Part shown: piece by piece, positions 15,142 to 21,971 of the stretch
Position numbering within the stretch: the first letter of the stretch is position 1
Layout of the letters: each line of letters opens with the position of its first letter
Assembly: GCA_038209365.1 (NCBI GenBank)
Contig: JBBQXS010000003.1
Location: 98,201-162,200 of the forward strand
Reading direction: 5' to 3'
Source: DASQHW01 sp038209365
Lineage (GTDB): Bacteria > Actinomycetota > Acidimicrobiia > IMCC26256 > PALSA-610
Length of the DNA: 64,000 nucleotides
Notes under the pieces: model-generated
What the model was told of the DNA's origin: nothing
What the model saw: the letters and a program-made list of their open reading frames with translations, nothing else
The model's database searches: none
Translations under genes and position numbers: made by a program

Positions 15142-16011
15142 ATGGATCGCCTCAGGCAGGAGATGGCTCGCATCCGCGGCGCGGTCGTCCGCGATGACGA
15201 ATGGGAGTGGCTCGAGTGGCGATACGGCGACGAGATCACTAACCAGCTCGCGGGTGACCTCGTTGATGACCTCGCCGACTCCCCCCTCGCCACCAAAGAG
15301 ACGCGGGAGCCCGTCGAACGTGGCGACGGGCCCGGCGGCACGAGCCGGTCAGCGGCACTGTCGGCGCTGTGCGCACTTGAAGCACACGACCGCGACGACG
15401 TGCACGCGTGGCGGACCCAGGTCCTCGACGGGACGCTCTTGCCGTACGACGAGACGCTCGAGGCGTGGCTCAGGGATCGCGCCGCGATCGAAGGTCCGAG
15501 AGAGCTCCTGGCGTACTCGACACCCGACGCGACATTTGTGCGTCGGGTGGCCGTTGCACCGGGGAGCGTTCTCGACGATTTGCGCGTGGTCGCCGACGAC
15601 CTCGCGCGCGACTACCGGTGGCAGCCGGCACAAGCCGTCGTGTTCGTATTGACGGGAGGAGTGCCGGTCATTCCCGAGGTACGCGTGACGGTGCGCCGGT
15701 CGTCATCTCCGGCCGCATCGTGCATCGTCCTGGAGGCCGACCCGTGGACCGATCCACGTCGGCTCGCCGACATCTATCAGCGCGTGCGCACCGACGCGAC
15801 GAACCGGCGACGGTTCCGTCTCCCCGACAAGAAATCACTCGCAGTCGTCGAGTTCGTCGCGAATCGAAATGGCGAACCGACCGAAGCCGTCCGCAAAGAG
15901 TGGAACAAGACTCAGCGCGCGAACCCGGAATGGAAATACGACGACCTCGCCAAGTTCCAGCGCACCTACCGCGAGACCATGGCGAAAGTTCTCGACCCGA
16001 AGATCATCTGA
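15142..16011 (+). CDS. 289-residue satellite protein of unknown function
   Basis: No family is recognised. The N-terminal third is acidic and helical (DDEWEWLEWRYGDEITNQLAGDLVDDLAD). The centre contains LDDLRVVADDLARDYRWQPAQAVVFVLTGGVPVIPEVRVTV, a mixed alpha-beta block. The C-terminus is basic and aromatic (EWNKTQRANPEWKYDDLAKFQRTYRETM). The protein diverges from the excisionase operon and lies 17 bases before the integrase gene, so it may be a regulator or replication helper expressed with the integrase. Confidence 0.65.
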   Translation: MDRLRQEMARIRGAVVRDDEWEWLEWRYGDEITNQLAGDLVDDLADSPLATKETREPVERGDGPGGTSRSAALSALCALEAHDRDDVHAWRTQVLDGTLLPYDETLEAWLRDRAAIEGPRELLAYSTPDATFVRRVAVAPGSVLDDLRVVADDLARDYRWQPAQAVVFVLTGGVPVIPEVRVTVRRSSSPAASCIVLEADPWTDPRRLADIYQRVRTDATNRRRFRLPDKKSLAVVEFVANRNGEPTEAVRKEWNKTQRANPEWKYDDLAKFQRTYRETMAKVLDPKII

Positions 16012-16028
16012 CCAATAAAGGCGGAGTC

Positions 16029-17168
16029 ATGCGCGGTAAAGGCAGCATCGTCGGACGCAAGAACGGCACGTATTACGTCGTCATCGAGTTGCCGCCCGAT
16101 GCCGAGGGGAAACGTCGCCAGAAGTGGCACCGCGCGGGAAGCAAGGAAGACGCCGAACGACTTCTTCCCGAACTGCTCGTGCAGGTCCACCGAGGCGTGT
16201 ACGTCGCGACGAGCCGCACGACCGTCAGGGACTACCTACTCAAGTCGTGGCTGCCGAGCCTCGACGTGCGCGCCAGCACCGCCGAGCTCTACGAGACGAT
16301 CGTCAACGCGTACGTCGTACCGCACATCGGGACCGTCCGACTGCAAGAGCTCGCGCCGGCGCATCTCAAGAGCCTCTACAAGACGCTCCAGACGTCCGGC
16401 CGACGCGGAGGGCAGCCACTCGCCCCGAAGACGATCCGGAACGTCCACACGACGCTACATCGGGCCCTGCGTGACGCCGTCGAGGAGGAGCTCGTCATCC
16501 GCAACGTGGCCGACGCGGTCCGGTTGACGAAGGTCGAATGGACCGCGCCGGCGCACTGGAACGCCGAACAGGTCGCGTCCTTCGTCACCGCCACGAAGGA
16601 CGATCGGCTCGGGCCGTTGTGGTTCATCCTCGCCAGCACCGGATTACGGCGCGGCGAAGCCCTTGCGCTCCGCTGGCCCGACCTCTCTCTCGACCACGGG
16701 CGCGCCAGCGTTCACCGTTCGCTCGCATGGGTGAGAAAACAGCCGGCATTCGGCGAGCCGAAAACGAAAGCGGGCAGACGCACCGTGCCACTCCCCGCCG
16801 AAACAGTCACCGTGCTGAAAGCGCATCGCAAACGGCAGGCCGCCGAACAACTCGCGGCCGGCGAACTGTGGAAGGACCTCGGGCTCGTGTTCTCGCTCGA
16901 GGACGGATCACCGGTACCGCCGAAGCGTGTTACGAAAGCGTTCGGGCGCGCCGTGGAACGTGCCGGACTGCCGAAGCTGACACCACACGGTCTCCGTCAC
17001 ACGTTCGCAACTGTCGCCCTCGAAGAGGGAGTGCTCACGAAAGTTGTCGCCGACGTTCTTGGTCATTCGTCCGCGAGCATCACCGCGGACCTCTACTCGC
17101 ACACGACCGAACCCTCGACCCGCGACGCGTCCGAACGCGTCGCCTCAGCCATGTTCGGACGAGCATGA
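16029..17168 (+). CDS. int: tyrosine integrase of the satellite
   Basis: The 379-residue recombinase has an N-terminal arm-binding segment (GSIVGRKNGTYYVVIELPPDAEG), a core-binding SAM-like domain (~65-165) and a catalytic domain with R207 (STGLRRGEALAL), H320-GL-R323, H346 (LGHSSASIT) and nucleophile Y356. It would recombine the 55-bp core in tRNA-Leu. The start ATG 16029 follows GGAG; the frame is open much further upstream but that part is antisense-like. The gene points to the attR end 611 bp away and its stop overlaps the M41 peptidase ATG. Confidence 0.9.
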   Translation: MRGKGSIVGRKNGTYYVVIELPPDAEGKRRQKWHRAGSKEDAERLLPELLVQVHRGVYVATSRTTVRDYLLKSWLPSLDVRASTAELYETIVNAYVVPHIGTVRLQELAPAHLKSLYKTLQTSGRRGGQPLAPKTIRNVHTTLHRALRDAVEEELVIRNVADAVRLTKVEWTAPAHWNAEQVASFVTATKDDRLGPLWFILASTGLRRGEALALRWPDLSLDHGRASVHRSLAWVRKQPAFGEPKTKAGRRTVPLPAETVTVLKAHRKRQAAEQLAAGELWKDLGLVFSLEDGSPVPPKRVTKAFGRAVERAGLPKLTPHGLRHTFATVALEEGVLTKVVADVLGHSSASITADLYSHTTEPSTRDASERVASAMFGRA

Positions 17169-17704
17169 TCAGCCGAGCGAAGCGGGCTACTGCGATTCAC
17201 GAGGCAGGACACGCCGTGATGGGCCGTCACCTAGGGCTCGCGTCGCCAAAGCTAATCACCACCATCGAGGATGACGATTCCTACGGCCGCGTCGAGCGCC
17301 GACCCCCAGCCTCGTGGTTCGAGCCCGAGATGGCGCGTGTAGACGGCCGCGTTCGTCGCTTCGTCGAGCAGCACGCCATGGCCGGGTTTGCCGGTGCGCT
17401 CGCAGAGAAACGGTTCACCGGACGGAACAACCATAAGGGCGCGAGCCACGACTACCGGATGATCTGCGACCTGGCCGAGCCCGTGTGCTACTCATCCGAG
17501 GAATTCGACGCATACATCGAATGGCTACGTCGGCGCACAGCGGCCCTCATCACGAACGAGCTCGTTTGGGAGCAGATCGAATATGTCGCCGACGCATTGC
17601 TCGCCCGAGGATCGTTGACCGCACACGAGTTTCGAGCGGTGCTCCAGGAATGGCAAGACGCGACCGTGCGCCGCTGGCAAGAGCGTCGGAGCAGCCCTCG
17701 TTAG
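17165..17704 (+). CDS. stand-alone M41 (FtsH-like) zinc metallopeptidase
   Basis: The 179-residue protein starts within the integrase stop (ATGA). It has the zinc-protease motif HEAGH (H12, E13, H16) and, 80 residues later, GASHDYRMICDLA, which matches the FtsH segment GAS-x-D that supplies the third zinc ligand (here D96). No AAA ATPase domain is present, so it is the protease part of FtsH alone. Coupling to the integrase suggests a role in removing a repressor, excisionase or host factor; that role is inference. A hairpin terminator follows at 17729. Confidence 0.7.
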   Translation: MISRAKRATAIHEAGHAVMGRHLGLASPKLITTIEDDDSYGRVERRPPASWFEPEMARVDGRVRRFVEQHAMAGFAGALAEKRFTGRNNHKGASHDYRMICDLAEPVCYSSEEFDAYIEWLRRRTAALITNELVWEQIEYVADALLARGSLTAHEFRAVLQEWQDATVRRWQERRSSPR

Positions 17705-17717
17705 ACAACCGTTAGAC
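17699..17717. repeat. right integrase arm-type repeat pair
   Basis: CGTTAGACAACCGTTAGAC repeats the left-end pair (7642-7660) with one change. It overlaps the last codons of the M41 gene and lies 61 bp from the right 55-bp core repeat. Confidence 0.6.
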
Positions 17718-17728
17718 AGAACGCGAAT

Positions 17729-17757
17729 CGACGCCGGTCCCCGAAGGGCCGGCGTCG
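17729..17757 (+). terminator. strong hairpin terminator after the integration operon
   Basis: CGACGCCGG (17729-17737) pairs perfectly with CCGGCGTCG (17749-17757), with CCC/GGG extending the stem inside. CTGTTTG follows on the plus strand. It ends the integrase-M41 transcript and could also stop transcription from the opposing tRNA gene. Confidence 0.7.
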
Positions 17758-17778
17758 CTGTTTGTGCTGGTCAGAGTG

Positions 17779-17833
17779 CGTGTCGGAGGGGGGACTTGAA
17801 CCCCCACGCCCTTGCGGGCACTAGGCCCTCAAC
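17779..17833. repeat. attR: right 55-bp repeat within tRNA-Leu
   Basis: The 55 bp are identical to 7471-7525 and span from the anticodon loop to just past the 3' end of the intact tRNA-Leu. The element therefore restores the 3' half of the tRNA on integration. Confidence 0.9.
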
Positions 17834-17864
17834 CTAGCGCGTCTGCCTATTCCGCCACTCCGAC
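17781..17864 (-). tRNA. tRNA-Leu (anticodon GAG)
   Basis: The 84-nt minus-strand gene folds with acceptor GTCGGAG/CTCCGAC and discriminator A, D-arm GCGGAATAGGCAGACGC, anticodon stem-loop CTAGG-TTGAGGG-CCTAG (anticodon GAG, reads CUC), long variable arm TGCCCGCAAGGGCGT typical of class II tRNAs, and T-arm GGGGGTTCAAGTCCCCC. CCA is not encoded. The gene is the integration target of the satellite. Confidence 0.95.
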
Positions 17865-17918
17865 GTGTGCCTTGCAGCCGCCTACGTTACCGAATCCGGG
17901 TGGCGCTTGGTTCGATCG

Positions 17919-18968
17919 TCAAACGATTGCGCTGCTCTGTTCGCCGGCGAAGTGGCATGCGACGGGATGGCCTTGGCCGCGATCGATCAGCGCGGGTTCT
18001 TCGGTCGCGCAGATGTCTTGCGCCTTCCAACACCGCGTGCGGAACCTGCAGCCGCTCGGCGGGTGGGCAGGACTCGGCACGTCGCCCTCGAGCACGATTC
18101 GCTGTCGGCCCCGCTCCAGCCGAGGGTCGGGAACGGGAACCGCCGACAGAAGAGCCTGAGTGTATGGATGCGCGGGTTTGTTGTAGATGTCGTCGCGCGT
18201 TCCGTGCTCAACGATCTTGCCCAGATACATGACGGCGACCGCGTCCGAGATGTGACGTACCACCGAGAGGTCGTGCGCGATGAACAGGTATGCGACGCCG
18301 AGCCGGTCCTGAATCTCTTCGAGCAGGTTGACGACACCGGCTTGGATCGACACGTCGAGTGCCGACACCGGCTCGTCCAGGATCAGCACGTCAGGGTCGA
18401 GCGCCAACGCGCGCGCGATGCCGATGCGCTGCCGCTGTCCGCCCGAGAACTCGTGGGGAAATCGATTGCCATAGTCGGGGTTGAGGCCAACGAGCCGCAA
18501 CAACTCGTCGACGTGATCACGCAAACCCGTCGTCTGCTTGTGGATACGCAAAGGCTCGGAGACGATCGACGCGACCGACATGCGCGGGTCGAGCGACGCG
18601 TACGGATCCTGGAAAACCACTTGCAGACTGCGTCGGATGCGCCGCATCTCCCGCCGCGACAGGTCCGTGATCTCGCGCCCGCGGTAGCGAATGGAGCCCG
18701 ACGTTGGTTCGTGCAGCCGCAGCACGCACAAGCCGGTCGTCGTCTTGCCCGACCCCGATTCTCCGACGAGTCCGAGCGTCTTGCCTTTGTGCAGTTGGAA
18801 CGACACATCGGAAACGGCTTGCACTGAACCGATCTTCCGGCGAATGAGCTCCCCGACGCGAATATCGAAATTCTTGACGAGGTGATCGACGACGAGCACC
18901 GGCTCAACCTCGTCACCGGGCGGCGTGCTCGCCGGTTCCTTTTCTGCCGTCGTTTCATGCACGGTCAC
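17919..18968 (-). CDS. peptide ABC transporter ATP-binding protein (OppF/DppF type)
   Basis: The 349-residue ATPase has Walker A GESGSGKTT, the Q-loop in VVFQDPYASLDP, signature SGGQRQR, Walker B LILDEPVSALD and the H-loop IAHDLS. The C-terminus has the oligopeptide-transporter extension with PPSGCRFRTRC and a downstream Cys, which in some relatives holds an iron-sulfur cluster. The start is taken as GTG 18968, which overlaps the OppD stop (GTGA), although the frame is open to 19004. It is the last gene of a five-gene minus-strand operon. Confidence 0.9.
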   Translation of the reverse strand: MTVHETTAEKEPASTPPGDEVEPVLVVDHLVKNFDIRVGELIRRKIGSVQAVSDVSFQLHKGKTLGLVGESGSGKTTTGLCVLRLHEPTSGSIRYRGREITDLSRREMRRIRRSLQVVFQDPYASLDPRMSVASIVSEPLRIHKQTTGLRDHVDELLRLVGLNPDYGNRFPHEFSGGQRQRIGIARALALDPDVLILDEPVSALDVSIQAGVVNLLEEIQDRLGVAYLFIAHDLSVVRHISDAVAVMYLGKIVEHGTRDDIYNKPAHPYTQALLSAVPVPDPRLERGRQRIVLEGDVPSPAHPPSGCRFRTRCWKAQDICATEEPALIDRGQGHPVACHFAGEQSSAIV

Positions 18969-19948
18969 CGTGCCACCTCGCTCAGCGCCTCGGCGTAATG
19001 GCACGCGGACGTATGCGCGCCGAGGCCGATATCGCGCAGGTTTGTCTTGTCCGTGCTGCAGTTCTCACGCCGAAAGAAGCAGCGGGGGTGGAACGGACAG
19101 CCCGACGGCGGATGGACCATGCTCGGCGGCGAACCCGTGATCGGTGTGAGCGTGGTGTTCGACGTGTCGAGGCGTGGCAACGAGTTGAGCAAGCCGATCG
19201 TGTACGGGTGCCGCGGCGTGACGAAGATGTCGTCGATGACACCGGTCTCGACTATCTCACCCGCATACATCACCGCGACTCGGTCGGCCATGCGTGAGAT
19301 GACGCCGAGATCATGCGTGATCAATACGATCGACGTGTTCAGCTCGCGCTTCACCTTGTCCAGCGTCTCCAGCACCTGCGCCTGGATCGTGACGTCGAGC
19401 GCCGTCGTCGGTTCATCGGCGATGAGGATGTCAGGATCGTTGACGATCGCCATCGCGATCATTGCGCGTTGACGCATCCCGCCTGAGAACTCGTGCGGGT
19501 ACTGGTCGGCGCGCCGGCCGGGCGCCGGAATGCCGACGGTGTCGAGGAGCTCGACGGCCTGTGCCCATGCTGCCCGCTTCGAGACGTCCTGGTGCGCCAG
19601 CATCGCTTCCGCGATCTGCTTGCCCACCTTGTGGACCGGGTTCAGTGACGTCATCGGATCTTGGAAAACCATCGCGAGTTTCGATCCGCGGAAGCGGCGG
19701 ATCTCCTTCGGTTTGCGCCCGAGCAGCTCCTCGCCTCGAAAGCGCACGGACCCTCCGACGCGCGTCTTGCGAGGAAGGAGTCCCATCGTCGCGAGCATGG
19801 TGACCGACTTCCCCGACCCGGACTCGCCGACGATGCCGAGCGTCTCCCCCGCGGCGACGGTGAAGCTGACCCCGCGCACCGCATGCACCGTCCCGTCGGG
19901 CGTGAGGAAGTCGACGGTGAGGTCTTCGACCGCAAGCAGCTCGGTCAT
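18965..19948 (-). CDS. peptide ABC transporter ATP-binding protein (OppD/DppD type)
   Basis: The 327-residue ATPase shows Walker A GESGSGKSV, SGGMRQR signature, Walker B LIADEPTTALD, H-loop ITHDLG and the C-terminal PPSGCPFHPRC extension with further cysteines. It pairs with the OppF-type subunit to power peptide or nickel import. ATG 19948 overlaps the OppC stop by four bases; the frame is open upstream to 20377 but that part lies over the oppC gene and is not protein-like. Confidence 0.9.
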   Translation of the reverse strand: MTELLAVEDLTVDFLTPDGTVHAVRGVSFTVAAGETLGIVGESGSGKSVTMLATMGLLPRKTRVGGSVRFRGEELLGRKPKEIRRFRGSKLAMVFQDPMTSLNPVHKVGKQIAEAMLAHQDVSKRAAWAQAVELLDTVGIPAPGRRADQYPHEFSGGMRQRAMIAMAIVNDPDILIADEPTTALDVTIQAQVLETLDKVKRELNTSIVLITHDLGVISRMADRVAVMYAGEIVETGVIDDIFVTPRHPYTIGLLNSLPRLDTSNTTLTPITGSPPSMVHPPSGCPFHPRCFFRRENCSTDKTNLRDIGLGAHTSACHYAEALSEVAR

Positions 19949-20940
19949 GCGCGCGTCCGTTCTTGCCGGGGGTCGAACGCATCGCGCAACCCGTCGCCGA
20001 CGAAGTTCACGCACAGCAGCAGCAGGATCAGCCAGAGGCCCGGCATGTAGAACAGCCACCAACGCGTGCGAGCCGCGTCCTGAAAGTCGGCGACGAGCTT
20101 GCCAAGCGAGGTATCCGGTGCCGAGATGCCCAATCCGAGGAACGAGAGCGTCGACTCCGTCAGGATGGCGATTGCGACGGTCAACGTCGCATTCACGATG
20201 ATGGACCCGAGTGCATTCGGGAGCATGTGCCGCAAGATAATGCGCGCATCGGATGCGCCCAACGCTCGAGCGGATTGTACGAAGTCTCGCTCCCGCAGCG
20301 ACAGGAATTCCGATCGCGTCAGCCGAGCTTGGTACATCCACGCGAAGGCTGCGATCACGAGCATGATGGAGAACCAATTCCCCGACGACTCCCGATACCG
20401 ATTGGCGACGACGAGGAGCACTGCGAGCGACGGAATGGTCAGGAACAGGTCTGTCACGCGCATCAAGATCCCGTCGAGCCAGCCGCGGTAGTACCCGGCG
20501 AGGGCGCCGACGAGCACGCCGACGAACGTCGCGACCAGCGCAACGAGCAGACCCACTTGGAGCGACTTCGTCGCCCCTCGCATGACGAGTGCGAACGTGT
20601 CCTTGCCGATCTCATCGGTACCGAACCAGTGTGTGAGCGACGGTGCCTGCGAGACGTCGGTTCGCGACTGGAAGTCGTACTTGTACTTGTAGAAGTGGGG
20701 CGCCAGGAACGACATGGCAGCCATGACGACAAGGATGACCAGCGCGGCCATCGCAACACGGTGGCGGACGAAGCGTCGCAGAACGAGTCTCGTCTGGCTC
20801 CGGGCGGCAACGCCGAACTCGGTGAGTTCCTCGCCTTCGCCTTCGCCTGCGGGCGCGGCGAACGGCTCCGGCACACCAGGTGCGTCCGGGCGCTCGAGTG
20901 GCGCGGAACGCAGCGCGTCGATATCGCCGTCGTCAGCCAC
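19945..20940 (-). CDS. peptide ABC transporter permease (OppC/DppC type)
   Basis: The 331-residue permease has a charged cytoplasmic N-terminus (DAPGVPEPFAAPAGEGEGEEL), a first span (VAMAALVILVVMAAMSFLAP), the DppC-type HWFGTDEIGKDTFALVMRGATKSLQVGLL segment and the EAA loop SARALGASDARIILRHMLPNA that docks the ATPase. The start GTG 20940 is used because it overlaps the OppB stop; an upstream ATG at 21018 lies inside oppB. Six spans are expected. Confidence 0.88.
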   Translation of the reverse strand: MADDGDIDALRSAPLERPDAPGVPEPFAAPAGEGEGEELTEFGVAARSQTRLVLRRFVRHRVAMAALVILVVMAAMSFLAPHFYKYKYDFQSRTDVSQAPSLTHWFGTDEIGKDTFALVMRGATKSLQVGLLVALVATFVGVLVGALAGYYRGWLDGILMRVTDLFLTIPSLAVLLVVANRYRESSGNWFSIMLVIAAFAWMYQARLTRSEFLSLRERDFVQSARALGASDARIILRHMLPNALGSIIVNATLTVAIAILTESTLSFLGLGISAPDTSLGKLVADFQDAARTRWWLFYMPGLWLILLLLCVNFVGDGLRDAFDPRQERTRA

Positions 20941-21922
20941 GACGAATACGAGGATCCAGATAGCCGTAATAGATGTCTGCGAGCAGATTGAAGAGGATGA
21001 CGATGGCCGACGCGACAAGGAGCCACCCGAGGATCACGTTCGTATCGCGCTCGAAGAGACTCTCGATGAGCAGCGAACCCATCCCGTGCCACGCGAACAC
21101 CGTCTCGGTCACAATGGCTCCGCCCAGCACGGTCGAGAAGTCCAGCGCGACAACCGTCACGACCGGGATCAATGCGTTGCGCAACGCGTGCCGCCGCAGC
21201 ACTTGGGCCTCCGACAATCCTTTTGCTCGTGCGGCGCGCACATAGTCAGTGTGGAGGACCTCGAGCATCGTCGCCCGTTGGTACCGGCTCCATCCGGCGA
21301 CGGAAATCAAGATCAACGTGAGGCTCGGCAGGATGAGGTGACCGATGCGGTCACTCCAAGTGCCGACGAGCCCTTTCGCGAGATTCGGTGTGCGTTCGCC
21401 GAACGTGAAGAAGATCGTGTGGCCGACAGCGCGGTTGATTCGGATACCGACGTCCTTCAGCACCGCCGCGAGCCAGAACACCGGCATCGAGTAGAAGATG
21501 AAAGCGAGCGCGGTCGAGCCGTAGTCGAACACCGAATATTGGCGCACGGCTGAGAACACGCCGATCGCGATTGCGATCAAGACGCCGATCACTGTGGCGA
21601 CGAGGACGAGTCGGAGCGTCACTGCGAGGCGGCGGCGCAACAGGGTTGAAACACTCTCGTGGAAGTGTTGCGACTCTCCGAAGTCCCCGTGAACCGCACC
21701 CTTGACCCAGTTCCCGTACCGCTGCAGCAGCGGTTGGTCGAGTTTCAGCTCGTGTTCTCGAGCTTTTATGGTCCCCGCGGATACTCCTGGCTGCGCCCGC
21801 AAGCCCGCGAGCGGATCGCCAGACGTCGCCACGAGCATGAACACGACGAAGCTGGCAACGAAGAGGATCGGAATCGCGATCGCCAGCCGGCGCAGGATGA
21901 AGCCGAACACTGTTCCCCTCAC
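20933..21922 (-). CDS. peptide ABC transporter permease (OppB/DppB type)
   Basis: The 329-residue permease starts with an amphipathic arginine pair and a first span (ILRRLAIAIPILFVASFVVFMLV), has the OppB-type LDQPLLQRYGNWVKG..HGDFGES loop, the EAA segment ARAKGLSEAQVLRRHALRNALIPVV and ends LDPRIRRG. The GTG start has no purine-rich ribosome site because a 13-bp hairpin fills the 49-bp gap after the binding-protein gene, so its translation may be weak or coupled. Confidence 0.88.
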   Translation of the reverse strand: MRGTVFGFILRRLAIAIPILFVASFVVFMLVATSGDPLAGLRAQPGVSAGTIKAREHELKLDQPLLQRYGNWVKGAVHGDFGESQHFHESVSTLLRRRLAVTLRLVLVATVIGVLIAIAIGVFSAVRQYSVFDYGSTALAFIFYSMPVFWLAAVLKDVGIRINRAVGHTIFFTFGERTPNLAKGLVGTWSDRIGHLILPSLTLILISVAGWSRYQRATMLEVLHTDYVRAARAKGLSEAQVLRRHALRNALIPVVTVVALDFSTVLGGAIVTETVFAWHGMGSLLIESLFERDTNVILGWLLVASAIVILFNLLADIYYGYLDPRIRRG

Positions 21923-21956
21923 CGTGGAGGTGCGGCTGTATCACCGCACCTCCACG
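21923..21956 (-). promoter_or_regulatory. perfect 13-bp intercistronic hairpin between the binding-protein gene and oppB
   Basis: CGTGGAGGTGCGG (21923-21935) and CCGCACCTCCACG (21944-21956) form an uninterrupted 13-bp stem with an 8-nt loop. It lies in the 49-bp gap and ends one base before the oppB GTG. There is no T-run, so it fits a 3'-end stabiliser or partial terminator that keeps binding protein more abundant than permease. Confidence 0.65.
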
Positions 21957-21971
21957 CGCGATCTCGAGCCC

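Larger units (their letters stand above)
7471..17833. mobile_element. 10.3-kb integrated capsid-encoding phage satellite
   Basis: The region is bounded by a perfect 55-bp direct repeat of the tRNA-Leu 3' half (7471-7525 and 17779-17833); one repeat plus cargo is 10,308 bp. Plus-strand integration genes (289-residue unknown, tyrosine integrase, M41-type peptidase) diverge from a minus-strand operon: excisionase-like HTH, 133- and 87-residue proteins, prim-pol, RepA-like ATPase, P27-like small terminase, two tiny proteins, HK97-type protease and major capsid. A WhiB-like protein and two small proteins fill the left end. No portal, large terminase, tail or lysis gene is present. This is the content of a helper-dependent satellite that makes its own capsid. 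Confidence 0.85.
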
